Assembly (NCBI GenBank): GCA_963824275.1
Contig: CAWGOT010000003.1
Coordinates: forward strand, 2,666,001-2,730,000
Length of the DNA: 64,000 nt
Source: JANXQG01 sp963824275
GTDB lineage: Bacteria > Planctomycetota > Planctomycetia > Pirellulales > Thermoguttaceae
Reading direction: 5' to 3'
Position numbers and translations under genes: made by a program. A model generated the notes under the pieces. It ran no database searches. It had not been told where the DNA came from and saw only the letters and a program-made list of their open reading frames with translations. Below, in pieces: positions 9,723 to 19,692 of the stretch. Position 1 is the stretch's first letter. The number at the start of each line of letters is the position of its first letter.

Positions 9723-10659
9723 TGCCCGCTGATTCTCCTTGCATTCATTTCGCCCGCGTGGGCTCAATTTAAGGAGGGCGATCCGGGGGGCGCGAAGATG
9801 GGCGAGGCGCAGACGCACAAGTGGAAGGCGGGGATCGTGGTCACCGCCGTGGGCGGGCCGTGCAAGTCGCTCGTGGGCTACGTGCCGGTGCCGATCGAGT
9901 GGCCGGAGCAGACGGTCAAGGTGGTCGAACAGGAGATTTCGCCCGGCGTGAAGGTCAGCTACCAGACCCTCGACGAAACGGCCAAGCTGATGGTCCTGCA
10001 CATTGCCTTCCTTGCCGCGGGCGAGCAGGCCAAGGCGGTGATGACCTTCGAGGTCAACCGCAGCATGCAGTTGGCGCCGGACGACAAGACGGCCTACGTG
10101 CTGCCGACGGGCAAAGACCTCACGCCCGTGCGGCGCTACCTGGCGGCCAGTCCCAAGATCGAGATCCAGGACCCCAAGATCCGCAAGGCCGCGAAGGAGA
10201 CGGGGGCCGACGCCAAGACGGCCTGGGAACGGGTGGAAGCCCTCTACGACTGGACGCGGTCGAAGGTCCAATACAAGACGGGCGACCCGGTGAAAGGGGC
10301 GGCGGCGGCCCTCAAGGACGGTTTCGGCGGACACGACGACATGACTTCGCTGTTCGTGGCCGTCTGCCGCGCGGCCGATATTCCGGCCCGTACCGTCTGG
10401 GTGCCGGAATTCTCCTACGCCGAGTTCTACCTGATGGACAAGGCGGGCGAGGGCCATTGGCTGCCCTGCGCCGGCCGGGGCCAAGGCCTTCGGCGAGATG
10501 CAGGACACCCGGCCCGTGCTGGCCAAGGGCGACAATTTCCGCCCGCCTTATGAAAGCAAGGAACGCATGCGGTACATCAAGGAGTACCTGACCGGCGCCC
10601 CGGCGGCGCAAGGCGGCGGCCGGCCCAGCGTGCAGTTCATCCGGCAGATGACGAATTAG
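9645..10659 (+). CDS. Transglutaminase-like paralogue lacking the catalytic Cys, frameshifted
   Basis: Paralogue of the preceding gene (KWKAGIVV, IEWPEQTVKVVEQEISPGVKVSY, YDWTRSKVQY, GEGHWLPC). At the catalytic position, where the first copy has GDCNQLTS, this copy reads GHDDMTS, so the nucleophilic Cys appears to be His; it is probably non-enzymatic. The N terminus is unusual: the only start in frame is TTG at 9645, and residues 10-25 are encoded by the repeat array before a hydrophobic stretch (PLILLAFISPAWA). One extra base at about 10475 splits the C-terminal part (GEMQDTRPVLAKGDNF), whose stop is TAG at 10657-10659. Confidence 0.75.
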
Positions 10660-10662
10660 GGA

Positions 10663-10789
10663 GTAGGGTGGGACAAGCGAGCTTGCGATGCCGGCCCACC
10701 AATCTGATAGGACTTATTATCGGGTTAATGAGACTGATGGCGAGCAAGATGGTGGGCCGGCGCTCGCAAGCGAGCTTGTCCCACCCTAC
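10663..10789. repeat. GTAGGGTGGG-type long inverted repeat
   Basis: Arms GTAGGGTGGGACAAGC/GCTTGTCCCACCCTAC, with an inner GCCGGCCCACCA/TGGTGGGCCGGC stem. It separates the convergent transglutaminase-like and MMPL genes, so it may terminate both. Its right end supplies the MMPL stop codon (10786-10788). Confidence 0.85.
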
Positions 10790-13297
10790 TTGGTCTGAGC
10801 AAGCTCGTTGACGGTGTCGTAATGCGGCGCGGACAGGTCGCCCCGGCTCCCGGCCACCGACGTGATGCCGCGGCGGGCCAGCAGGGCCAGGAAGGCGGGC
10901 ACGAGGATCGTGCGGATGATGAAGGTGTCCAAGAGCACGCCCAGCGACATCGCAAAGCCCAGCTCGATCATGCTGCGGAGCGTGCCCCGGGTCATCGAGC
11001 CGAAGGTGCCGGCCATGATCACGCCGCAACTGGTGATGATGCCGCCGGTGCGGACCACGGCTTCGCGGAGGCCCGGCAGCAGCCCGCGGCGAAGCTGCTC
11101 CTCCATGACCCGCGTGACAAGATAGATGTTGTAGTCCTCGCCCACCGCCACCAGGATCACAAAGAGGAATATCTTCAACTTCCAGTCCAGGCCCTGGTAC
11201 GTCGCGCCGTAGTACCAGCCGAAGAAGAGATGGGTCAGGCCCAGGCTCACCAGGTAGCCGAAGACGACCGTGAAGATCAGGTACAGCGAAACCAGCGGGC
11301 GGCGGAGGAGGAAGATCAAGACGATCAGCACGGCCAGGGCCACGGCCACGCCCACGAACGTGGTGTCGCTCTGGTTGACCTGGTCGAGGTCGCGGATGCC
11401 GGCCGTGACGCCGATGAAATCGAAGGTCACGTCGTGCCAGGCGGCAGTCGGCTCGATCTTCGTCTTCAGCCAGTCGTCGATGGCCCCCAGCATGCGCATG
11501 CTTTCCAGCGAGAAGGGATCGTATTGCTCGTCGCAGACAAGGTCGAAGCGCGTGACCTCGCCCTCGTAATTGCCGCCGGAAAGGTAGACCTTCTTGCACT
11601 CGGGATTATTGGAGATGGCCCTGGCCCGCATCAACTGCCGCGCAGCTCAGCTTCTCGCCTGCTTGCAGGGCCGGGTCGCCGAGCGGATTGGTCAGGCAGC
11701 GGACGGCGCGGATCGGATAGGTCTTCTTGCTCTGGCTATCGAAGTACTGGAAGCTGGTGAGTTCCTTGGCCAGGGCCGCGATCTTCGTGCGCCGATCCGG
11801 GGAGTCGAAGTCGACATTCTTGCAGTGCTCCGGAGAGTCGATGTCCGATGCATAGGCGAGGATCGTGATGGGAGTCGTTTCGCCGATCAGGAAGTGCTTC
11901 TCCAGCAGCCGCATGCCCTGCACGCTCTGGCATTGCGGACTGAGCTCGGCAAGCATGTCGTAGGTGATCGGCACGTTGAATCCGTGCCAGGCCGGAACTG
12001 CCAGCACGAGGAAACTGCCGACCAGGATCAGCCCCGGATGGCCGACGATGGCGTCGGCCAGCCGGTTCCAGAAACGTGCCATCAAACCGTGCGAAACGGC
12101 CGCCGGGTGCCGGAAGGTTTCGCAGGCGCATCGGTCGCAAGCGCCGCCTTGACGCCGGGGTGGAACGGCCAGAAGACCGCGCGGCCGAAGGCCCGCAGCA
12201 AGGCCGGGGCCACGGTCATGCAGGCCAATAGGGCCACGACCAGCGAGATGGCAATCGTTGGTCCGCCGGAACGGTACTTGCCGAAATCGGCGATCAGCAT
12301 CGCACCCAGACCGAGGATCGTTGTCATGGCGCTGGCGGTCAGGGCGTGGCCGGTCTGCCCCAGGGCCTCTTCCAGGGCCAGCCGCGGCTCCAGGCCGCGC
12401 TCGATTTCCTCGCGGTAACGGGCGATCAGGAAGAGGCAATAGTCGGTCGCCGCGCCGAAGAGGACCACGATGATGAAGATCTGCGTCGTCTTGAAGATCT
12501 GAAAGTCGAATTGATCCCGCCATATACAGCGGCCGATCGTGCCCAGGAGTTGCTCGTGTGCTTCGGCCCATTGCGCGACCAGGGCAATCACGCTGATCGA
12601 GGTAAAGAAGGATATGCCGATCGACACCAGCGGCACCAGCACCAGCCCCGGGCGCGATAGACAATCAGCAGAATGACAATCACCAGCAGGATCGTCGTGA
12701 ACTCGGTGTTCTCGATGCTCTCTTTCTGCGAGTTGAGCATATCGGTGCCGATCGGCGCCGAACCGGTCACGCCCAATTGCAAGCCGGCGGGAAAGTCCGG
12801 CTCCTTCTGAACGTCCCGCACCTTGTCGTAGATCCCCTTGATGAAGGGCATGTTGTCGACAGCCATCAACTCCGTGCTCAACTGCAAGACCACGAGCACC
12901 GCCTGGCCGTCATCACTCTTGCGGCTGATGAGCTTCTGGCCGATGATCTCTTTCTCGTGCGTCAGGACCGACAGGACCGGCGACGTTTCGCCTTCCTTGG
13001 GAGTGAAGGTCTCGGCCAAACGAAGGGCAACGGCCTTATCGTCGTCGGTAAGCCGCCCGTTCGGCCGGGCGACGACCAGCACGACATTGCTCTTGGCCAG
13101 ATTCTCCGGGAAGGTCTCGGCCAGCAATCCTTCGCCGCGGACGCTGGTCATGTTTGGCGGGAGATAGGCGAAATCGCCGTCGTGCGTAATCTTGTCCCAA
13201 CTGGCGCAATGAGAAACAGCGCCACGGGGACTACGACCCAGGCGACGAGCACCGCGACCCAGTAACGTGAAATGAAACGTGCGAACTTTGGAAACAT
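10786..13297 (-). CDS. MMPL/RND-superfamily transporter, four frameshifts
   Basis: About 830-residue inner-membrane efflux or lipid transporter. It starts at 13297 (MFPKFARFISRYWVAVLVAWVVVPVALF, first TM). A large periplasmic loop (SVRGEGLLAETFPENLAKSN) precedes a TM block (TQIFIIVVLFGAATDYCLFLIARYREE), then a second half beginning MARFWNRLADAIVGHPGLILV, a second loop, and a last TM block (VILVAVGEDYNIYLVTRVMEE). The paired GAATDY/AVGEDYN motifs are typical of MMPL proteins. Frame breaks lie near 13200, 12650, 12110 and 11640. The conserved order across the breaks argues for one gene. Such proteins export lipids, hopanoids or glycolipids; the substrate here is unknown. Confidence 0.8.
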
Positions 13298-13517
13298 GCC
13301 AGACAAAGATCCTTATCCGCCTCTAGTCCTACCAGATTTGCCCTCCCCATGCAATGGTGTTCCAGCGACGCAATGCCATACACTTTGCGCAGACCCGCCA
13401 TTTTGACAGAAATATCGCTCTCGGTCGGTTTGGAAAGTGAGGTCCAATTACGATTATTCAGGTTGCCGAAGCCAGGGACAATTGCCACTTTCTGGCTATT
13501 GAAAACCCGGAACTCGA

Positions 13518-13552
13518 TGCACAGTACTCAGTACTTACTTAGTACTCTGTCA
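13518..13552. repeat. AGTACTC-type short tandem repeat
   Basis: Degenerate copies of CAGTACTCAGTAC. The same family occurs at about 27990-28038, 29133-29163 and 44765-44862. Located at the 3' end of the rRNA methyltransferase gene. Confidence 0.75.
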
Positions 13553-14422
13553 AGCGTGCCGCGACGCCACTGGGCAATTCCTGCCCGGTGGATGCAGGAA
13601 TCGCCAGCGGCACGGCGGCAACACGCGCCGAGGACGGCGACCCGAAAGCGCTTGCGAGCAACCCCTGCAATCGGGCCGGCGAAAAACCCGGCGTGTGGCA
13701 GGTCAGCAGTACGAACCGCGGCCATCGCTCGGTCAGTTCGGCGCACAAAGCCAGCAGGCCCGGCAGGTCCTCCGCCAGCCGCCATGCCTCGCCATGTGGG
13801 CCGTGGCCGTAACTGGGCGGATCGAGAATCACCGCATTATAACGGTTGCCGCGGCGGATCTCACGCGCCACGAACGTCACCGCGTCTTCGGCAATCCAGC
13901 GAATCGGGGCGGCGGCCAGAGCGGAGAGTTCAGCGTTGTGCCGCGCCCAGGCCACGATATTTCGTGCCGCATCGACGTGCGTCACCGCAGCCCCGGCCGC
14001 CGCTGCCGCGAGCGTGCTGCCGCCGGTGTAAGCGAACAGATTGAGGATCTTCAACGGGCCCGTCGACCATGAGTACATGGCGCCCGCCGGCGGACGCGCC
14101 GGACCTGCTCGGCGATCCAGTCCCAGTTCGCGGCCTGCTCGGGAAACACACCAACGTGACCGAAGTCGGTCCGTTTCAAATCGAAGGTCATGCGCCCGAG
14201 GGCGATGGTCCACTGCAGGGGCGGATCGCCGCGCACGGTCCACCGGCCCTGCTCGGCCCCCAGCCGTTCGAACCGGGCGTCGGCCGCGGACCAAAGCTGG
14301 GGAGCGGCCGGCCGGATCGATTCCGCGGCGGGGCAGGGCCGATCGAGCACCAACGGTCCAAATCGCTCCAACCGCCGGCCGTCGCCGAAGTCCAAGAGCT
14401 GATACTGGTTTGGGTCGAACAC
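13539..14422 (-). CDS. Class I SAM-dependent rRNA methyltransferase (RlmI/RlmK-like), interrupted by a mini-repeat
   Basis: The N-terminal part (MFDPNQYQLLDFGDGRRLERFG) starts at 14422. The C-terminal part carries the SAM motif NLFAYTGGSTLAAAAAGA, DAARNIVAWARHN and the catalytic-type motif ILDPPSYGHG, characteristic of 23S rRNA cytosine methyltransferases of the RlmI/RlmK group. The frame changes at about 14062-14095, exactly where a 24-nt CCATG...CATGG mini-repeat is present between the QVRRVRR and PLKILNLFAY blocks. It is the last gene of a minus-strand operon with the GT9 and EEP genes (11 nt after the EEP stop). Confidence 0.8.
14062..14085. repeat. 24-nt CCATG...CATGG mini-repeat, intragenic
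   Basis: Contains CCATGAGTACATGG flanked by GTCGA and CGCCC. It matches 54741-54764 at 23 of 24 positions and, in reverse complement, the copies at 8340-8363 and 19257-19281. Confidence 0.8.
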
Positions 14423-14433
14423 GGGATCGCTTT

Positions 14434-15354
14434 CTACGGCGTCGCTAGCTCCGCCCAGGCCAGGGGATGATCGGAAGCCCCCAGGTCCCGCAGGCCGGCA
14501 TCCAAGACCCGCAGGCCGCGGACGAAGACAAAATCGATCCGCGGCGGGGCGCTCGACCCCAGCTTCTGCCCTACGGCGTCGATCACGCCCGGAGCGGCCA
14601 GCAGGCGGCGGATCTCCGGCTCATCGGCCTCGCTATTGAGATCGCCAAGGAAGATCGCCGGCGAGGGCTGCGCGAGATACAAATCGATGGTCTCGCGCAG
14701 TTCGCGCTGCCGGGTGAGGTCGTCGCTGCGGGCGATGTGGGTCAGAAGCACGCTGATCGCCTGGTCCCGCTGCCGCACGCGGACGAGCACGGCGTTGCGA
14801 TCGCCGCGGCGGTTGTTGGCCGTCAGCGGGATCCGCCGCCACGATTCGACCGGCAGCGACGTCAGCAGGCCGTTGCCGAAATCGATGGCATGCCAATTCC
14901 GCGTGGCCGGGGCAAAGAGCCACGGCACGCCCAGCCGCCGGCCGAGCAGCGCCGCCTGGTCGTCGCGCTCCCAGGGCTGCGGCCCATGCACTTCATTCAG
15001 GGCGACGAAATCGAGGTCCTTCACGCAATCGGCCACGCGATCGACGTCGCGGCGGCCGTCGGGGCCCGTGCAGCCGTGGATGTTGAAGGTGCCGACGCGA
15101 AACGAGTCCCGTGGGGCAGGCGCGGTCCACGCGGCAGGGCAGTCGAGTTGCGTGCCCTCGGCCGGGCCCGTCGCCTGCGGCCACGAGGCCAGCCAGACGA
15201 GACCGGCAAAGACGAGAAGTAGGAGATTGCAAATTGCAAATTGCAAATTGCAAATTGCAAATTGGGAGCGACGGCGGAAGCCGTGATCGGCCGGGTTGCC
15301 AGGTAATTTGCAATTTGCAATTTGCAATTTGCAATTTGCAATATCTTTTGTCAT
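14434..15354 (-). CDS. Endonuclease/exonuclease/phosphatase (EEP) family protein
   Basis: About 306 residues, ATG at 15352-15354 overlapping the upstream GT9 stop (ATGA), which implies translational coupling. The EEP fold is seen from about residue 80: VGTFNIHGC, FVALNEVHGPQ (metal-binding Glu), LLTHIARSDD, FLGDLNSEADEP (D-x-N) and GASDHPLAW (C-terminal D-H). The family cleaves phosphodiesters in nucleic acids, lipids or sugars. The N-terminal 50 residues are odd: the inverted CAAATTG arrays encode IANCKLQIANCKL and FAICNLQFAICNL just before a single TM anchor (LLLLVFAGLVWLAS). Confidence 0.85.
   Translation of the reverse strand: MTKDIANCKLQIANCKLPGNPADHGFRRRSQFAICNLQFAICNLLLLVFAGLVWLASWPQATGPAEGTQLDCPAAWTAPAPRDSFRVGTFNIHGCTGPDGRRDVDRVADCVKDLDFVALNEVHGPQPWERDDQAALLGRRLGVPWLFAPATRNWHAIDFGNGLLTSLPVESWRRIPLTANNRRGDRNAVLVRVRQRDQAISVLLTHIARSDDLTRQRELRETIDLYLAQPSPAIFLGDLNSEADEPEIRRLLAAPGVIDAVGQKLGSSAPPRIDFVFVRGLRVLDAGLRDLGASDHPLAWAELATP
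15224..15346. repeat. CAAATTG tandem arrays, inverted pair
   Basis: GCAAATTGCAAATTG units at 15227-15263 face TTGCAATTTGCAATT units at 15306-15341. They could form a long hairpin. They lie within the EEP coding start and are translated as repeated NCKLQIA-type peptides. Confidence 0.85.
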
Positions 15355-16379
15355 TGGGCAGGCTCCATCATCCGCTGGCACGCCTCGCAAACCAACTCCA
15401 CGTCAATCGCCTCCATATAACTCGCCGGCGCATGCCGCCGCTGGTGCGTGGTGCCGGGCATGCACATTTTTTGCAGGTTGATGTGCTGAGGGCCGTAGGG
15501 ACCGTGTTTGTCGGCCGGCCAGGGCCCGTAGAGGCCGATGCAGGGCGTGCCGGCGGCCGCGGCCAGGTGCAGCGGCCCAGTGTCGGAGCCGATTGCAAAA
15601 CGTGCCCGGCGGGCTGCTGCGGCCAACTGCCGCAGCGTGATCTTCGGGCACAAGCGGGCATGGCCCTCCGCGGCGGCGATGATCTGCTCCGCCCGGGCGC
15701 GTTCGGCGTCGTTTCCCCAGATCAGCAAGGAGGGCAGGTTCCAGCGGCGTCCCAGCCAGGCGGCCACGGCGGCGTAGCGATCCACCGGCCAGAGCTTCGA
15801 CGGCCAACCGGCGCCCGATGCAATAAGCACGAAACCACCGTCCAGCCCCAGGCTAGCGATAATCTCCGCGGCCACGTTCTGGTCCGCCGTGGCGACCGGC
15901 GGTTCAAAACGCACGGCGGGCGATCGGATGCCCAGCGGTTCCAGCAGTTTCAGCGCTCGCTCGATGGCATGCAGGCCGTCGGTATCGACCAGTTCGTTAT
16001 TCAGCCAGCGGCTGAACTCGCGGCCCCAACGACCGCCCATGCCGATCCGCCGCTTCGCCCCCGAGAGCCAGGCGACGGCGGCCGACTTGGTCAGGCCCTG
16101 GGCGTCGATCGCCGTGTCGAAAGCCAGATCTTGGAGTTGCTTTCGCAATTGCCAAACGCCGGCAGGCGAGCGGAGCCAACCGTGGGGCAGTACGATCCGC
16201 TGGTCGATCGCGGAATGGCCTTCGATCAGCTCGCCCGCGCGCTCTTCGACGACCCAGGCCAGGAAGGCATGGGGGAAATACTCGCGCAGTGCGCAGGCGA
16301 TCGGCATGGCGTGGATCACGTCGCCGATCGCACTGAGGCGGACCAGAAGGATGCGGGGGGATTCTTCCAGTGTAGACAT
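15351..16379 (-). CDS. Glycosyltransferase family 9 (heptosyltransferase-like)
   Basis: 342 residues, intact. N-terminal ILLVRLSAIGDVIHAMP and C-terminal FAIGSDTGPLHLAAAAGTPCIGLYGPW are the two signature blocks of LPS heptosyltransferases (WaaC/WaaF/RfaQ). IDAQGLTKSA and LIASGAGWPSKLWP are the central motifs. It transfers heptose or a similar sugar from an ADP donor to LPS core, in the cytoplasm at the inner membrane. First gene of the operon GT9 - EEP - rRNA methyltransferase, with a 4-nt overlap to the second gene. Acceptor and sugar are not predictable. Confidence 0.9.
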   Translation of the reverse strand: MSTLEESPRILLVRLSAIGDVIHAMPIACALREYFPHAFLAWVVEERAGELIEGHSAIDQRIVLPHGWLRSPAGVWQLRKQLQDLAFDTAIDAQGLTKSAAVAWLSGAKRRIGMGGRWGREFSRWLNNELVDTDGLHAIERALKLLEPLGIRSPAVRFEPPVATADQNVAAEIIASLGLDGGFVLIASGAGWPSKLWPVDRYAAVAAWLGRRWNLPSLLIWGNDAERARAEQIIAAAEGHARLCPKITLRQLAAAARRARFAIGSDTGPLHLAAAAGTPCIGLYGPWPADKHGPYGPQHINLQKMCMPGTTHQRRHAPASYMEAIDVELVCEACQRMMEPAQ

Positions 16380-16439
16380 CGCGCCGAATTATAGGGATTT
16401 GGGCGAAACGGCGGAATAGAGAAACTAGGCTAGGAATGG

Positions 16440-16471
16440 AAAGGGCCCCTGCACATTCGCCCGGGCCTTTG
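16440..16471 (-). terminator. Possible intrinsic terminator
   Basis: AAAGGGCCCC and CCGGGCCTTT pair (one bulge) around a short loop. On the minus strand this stem lies downstream of the gene at 16529-16807. The T-tract is short. Confidence 0.35.
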
Positions 16472-16528
16472 TCTTAGCTTTCCTGTCTATTGTCGTTTCC
16501 GCGGTCAACCGTTTTCTTGCTGATTGAC

Positions 16529-16807
16529 CTACCGACTAAGGCGCGTAACTCCCGCAAGCACGCCACCACCCAGCGCAGATAACAGAATATGCTGAAACAA
16601 GGTCTCGCCAAGCGCGGAGCTATTGCTAGACGCAGGCCCAAAGTTCTGGGGAGTGACTTCTTTGTATAGCTCATTGCCGTAGTATCGCCAGAGCGGACAT
16701 TCGACAACAGCATTGCCCGACGGATGCATTACCTGAATCTTGACAAGTAGCAACATTCCCACGAAAACCAATAGGAAACCGATACCAAACCATATCCGGG
16801 GTCGCAT
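16529..16807 (-). CDS. Small membrane protein, unknown
   Basis: 92 residues starting MRPRIWFGIGFLLVFVGMLL with an N-terminal transmembrane helix and a weaker C-terminal hydrophobic segment (HILLSALGGGVLAGVTRL). The middle (VVECPLWRYYGNELY) is soluble. I do not recognise a family. It has its own start and normal composition and sits alone between the GT9 and DNA methyltransferase genes. Could be a planctomycete-restricted hypothetical. Confidence 0.5.
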   Translation of the reverse strand: MRPRIWFGIGFLLVFVGMLLLVKIQVMHPSGNAVVECPLWRYYGNELYKEVTPQNFGPASSNSSALGETLFQHILLSALGGGVLAGVTRLSR

Positions 16808-16909
16808 GGTCCCTCCAATAAAGTCCTTTGAGCCAAGGGGTGCTCGCTTGTTCTCAATAAGGTCACCGTCAATGGGCCGCCCACAATTGTCCTTTCCGGC
16901 AGAATGGAC

Positions 16910-17837
16910 CTACGGCTCAAGCAACGGGCGTTGCTGCCGCGATCGATTAACTATCGGAGAGTGGCGGCGGGCCCGTGGCGGCCGGTCCGTCGGCGGGGCG
17001 CTGGTTGCCGGGTCGGGCGAACCGTCCAGCAGGTCGCCCTCGGCGGCCTGTTCCAGGCGAGCCCGGATTCGCTCGACGTAGTCTTTCGAAAGCTCGAAGC
17101 CGAGCCACCGCCTCCCCAGCTTCTTCGCCACAGTGAGAGTCGTGCCGCTGCCGCCAAACGGATCGAGCACCACGTCCCCTTGGTTCGAGCAGCAACGGAT
17201 GATCCGGCCCAGCAACTGCTCCGGCATTTGGCAGCCGTGGAACCCTTCCCGCTCCTTGAACGTGCCGGCCACGCGGGGGAAGTGCCAGGTATCGTGATCG
17301 GGCAGAAACCCCGTCGGCAGGTCTTGCGGACGCAGGATCCAGGTGTTATCCGGCAGGCGGCCCTTGGGGTTCGCCCTCGCGTCGGCATAGACCAATTGCC
17401 GCGCCGAGGGTACCCGCACGGCCGGATCGTCGGCATTGAAGGTGAAATTCGCCGGGTCGCAGACGAAGTGGAAGAGGTGCGTGTGCGAGCGGCTGAAACC
17501 GCGGACGCAATTCACGCCGAAGGTGTAGTACCAGATGACCCAGCTCCGGCAGGTGAAGCCGAAGTCGTTCTGGGCGATCAATTTCAGCTCGGCCGCGTAT
17601 TCGTCGCCGATCGCCAGCCAGAAGGTGCCGTTGGGCTTGAGCACCCGCTTCACGCCGCCGATCCACTTCCGCGTCCAGTCGAGATATTCTTCCGCCTCGC
17701 GCTTGTCGTGATAGACATCGTAATCGTAGCCGATATTGAAGGGCGGATCGGCGAAGACCAGATCGACGCTGCCGGGGGTCATCGTTTGCAGCCCTTCGAT
17801 GCAACTGCCTTCGTAAATGTTGTTGGGTTCGAACATA
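16910..17837 (-). CDS. DNA adenine/N4-cytosine methyltransferase (beta class), orphan
   Basis: 309 residues from MFEPNNIYEGSCIEGL. The motif order is IV first (VDLVFADPPFNIGYDYD, about residue 29) and the SAM motif near the C terminus (VVLDPFGGSGTTLTVAKKLG), i.e. the beta class of N6_N4_Mtase enzymes such as CcrM. KPNGTFWLAIGDEYAA and LGRRWLGFELS are also typical. No cognate nuclease is adjacent, so it may be a regulatory or solitary methyltransferase. The C-terminal tail after about residue 270 is Arg/Pro-rich and probably unstructured. The frame stays open upstream of the ATG through a palindromic repeat, but homology starts at 17837. Confidence 0.88.
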
Positions 17838-17844
17838 TTTCGCT

Positions 17845-17947
17845 TTGGAGTGCGGTGGCTTGCCACCGCTTTTCGAAACGTGAGGGGATTCGTCTCGCGC
17901 ACAGTCCGTCGTATTGGAAAGCGGTGGCAAGCCACCGCGCTCCGAAG
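17845..17947. repeat. GCGGTGGCTTGCCACCGC long inverted repeat
   Basis: The left arm (about 17845-17874) and right arm (17918-17947) pair over about 29 nt, and each contains the palindrome GGTGGCTTGCCACC. A single half-copy occurs at about 46287-46320. It lies upstream of the DNA methyltransferase. Confidence 0.85.
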
Positions 17948-18062
17948 TCGCCAACCTATCATGCCTTGCCCGATCTTGCAAGCCTCTCGCCTGCGTGCCG
18001 CGGCCTTGATATAATAAATAATAAAAGAACAAAAAACCGTCCACGCGACAGGATCCCCGTCC

Positions 18063-18314
18063 ATGGCTTCCGTAACCGATAGTTCCGAAACGCTGTTCGC
18101 CGGCTCCGAAGCGCCCATTGCCGCACCGGTTGCGCGCACGGCGGGGCTGTGGCGGTGGAGCGTGGAAAAATACCACGAAATGGTTCGTAGCGGAATCATC
18201 GACGAGGACGACCCGGTGGAACTTCTTGACGGCTACGCCGTCGGAGACAACATCCCCCTGGTCGTCGATGGGCAAGTCGCGGCGGAAATCCCTGTCGGCA
18301 AAATTCTGCCGTGA
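18063..18314 (+). pseudogene. Uma2-family (DUF820) remnant with the middle deleted in frame
   Basis: 83 residues. LWRWSVEKYHEMVRSGIIDE and DDPVELLDGY match the N-terminal substrate-recognition end of Uma2 proteins. NIPLVVDGQVAAEIPVGKIL matches their C-terminal strand. The about 120-residue PD-(D/E)XK core between them, with all catalytic residues, is missing without loss of frame. It therefore looks like a deletion derivative. It overlaps the tail of xerC on the opposite strand. Confidence 0.6.
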
Positions 18315-19228
18315 GCAATTTTACTTCGCCCGCGGGATGCGCCTTTTCGTAAACCTCGCGGAGGGCGGCCGTGCTGACGTGCGTGTAGATCTGCGTGGTC
18401 ACGAGACTCTTGTGGCCCAGAAGCTCCTGCACGCTGCGGATGTCGGCCCCGCGGTCCAAGCAGATGGGTGGCGAAACTGTGCCGCAACGAGTGCGGCGTG
18501 GTGCGGGTGTCGAGCCCGGTAAGCTGCAAGTACTTTTCCAGCATCCGCGCCACACTCCGCGTCGTCAGCCGGCGGCCGAACTTGTTGAGGAATACCGGCG
18601 CCATGCCGCGCCGGCCGGCTCGCGGGGATTCAAGCGGGCCTTCGCCAGCCACTTGTGCAGGGCCGCGGCGGCATAGGAGCCGATGGGGGCCAGCCGCTCC
18701 TTGCGGCCCTTGCCGCGGACCCGCAAGATGCCGTCGTCGAAATCGATGTCGCCGCGGTTCAGGCCGACCGTCTTCGCTCACCCGCAGCCCGGCGGAGTAC
18801 ATCGTTTCCAGGATCGCGCGGTCGCGAAGGCCCATCGTGGTGTTGGCCGGCGGGGCGGCAAGCAGGCGGCCGATGTCCTCGGCGGAAAGGAAGTGCGGCA
18901 GCGAGCGGCCCTTCCGCGGATTGCGCAGCGGCTTGGCGGGATTGGTTTTCGTCCAGCCCTCGCGCTGCCCGAACTTGAAGAAGCTCCGCAGCGACGCCAG
19001 TCGCCGGGCGATCGAGGTCTTGGCATAGCCGGCCTCGTGCATGGCCGCCACGTAGCCGCGGAGTTCCAGCACGGTGATGGCCTCCGGCAGGGGGCAGTTG
19101 CCGCCGCGGGCTTCGGTCAGATAGTCGGCCAGCGCCGTGAGGTCCTCGCGATAGCTCTTGATCGTGTAAGCGGAAGCGTTCCGCTCCACGGTCAGGTATT
19201 GCAGGAAGCGGGCGATCGCGGTGCGCAC
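18196..19228 (-). CDS. xerC: Tyrosine recombinase XerC/XerD, three frameshifts
   Basis: Site-specific recombinase that resolves chromosome dimers. The N-terminal SAM-like domain (IARFLQYLTVERNASAYTIK) starts with GTG at 19228. The catalytic domain shows YSAGLRVSE (first Arg), HSLRHSFATHLL (His-x-x-Arg), LLGHKSLVTTQIYTHVS (His and nucleophilic Tyr). Frame changes occur near 18777 and 18600 (the piece between reads LNRGDIDFDD-type sequence in another frame) and near 18480. The C terminus runs over the Uma2 remnant to 18196; the family would normally end near YEKAHP (about 18335). XerC versus XerD cannot be decided. Confidence 0.85.
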
Positions 19229-19239
19229 GGGAGACCTGC

Positions 19240-19341
19240 TGTGGGGTGGTGTCGGCGGGCACCATGTACGTCATGGTCGGCGTGAGACCCACCATTCGCG
19301 GCGTTGTTGGTGGGTCTGCGCTGCGCTTGACCACACCCTAC
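19240..19341. repeat. GTGGGGTGGT-type long inverted repeat
   Basis: Arms TGTGGGGTGGT/ACCACACCCTACA with an inner GACCCACCA/TGGTGGGTC stem. It carries a CCATG...CATGG mini-repeat at 19257-19281. Upstream of xerC. Confidence 0.75.
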
Positions 19342-19359
19342 AATTTCCCAGGCACGCTG

Positions 19360-19602
19360 CTACGTTTCTTCCGAATCGATGTGCAGCGGCAGGCCGAAAC
19401 GCGAGTTCGAGCGGTAGCGCTGGCTCTCCTGGCGGATCTTCTGGCTGAGCACCGCCGCGTCGTACCAGGTGAAACTCAACTCGGGGTTGGAGGCATAGCG
19501 GCCCAAGGTCCGCAAGGTCTCCGCCCGGCTGGCGTCGTCGTACAGAAAAACGTAGCGTTCGTCACCCTTGACCAGGGCCAACACATTGATGTCCTGATTC
19601 AT
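19360..19602 (-). CDS. Small conserved-looking hypothetical protein
   Basis: 80 residues from MNQDINVLALVKGDERYVFL. GGGAGG about 11 nt before the ATG at 19602 favours this start over an ATG at 19671. Cytosolic, no TM. DDASRAETLRTLGRYASNPE and SFTWYDAAVLSQKIRQ suggest an alpha/beta fold. No family recognised. Confidence 0.6.
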   Translation of the reverse strand: MNQDINVLALVKGDERYVFLYDDASRAETLRTLGRYASNPELSFTWYDAAVLSQKIRQESQRYRSNSRFGLPLHIDSEET

Positions 19603-19692
19603 TGCCGCTCCAAACCTCCCCTGCAAAACCGTCGTTGCCAACGGTACAGCTTTCCTTGCCTGCGCGAGCATTATGTGGTGGTTCCAATTCTC

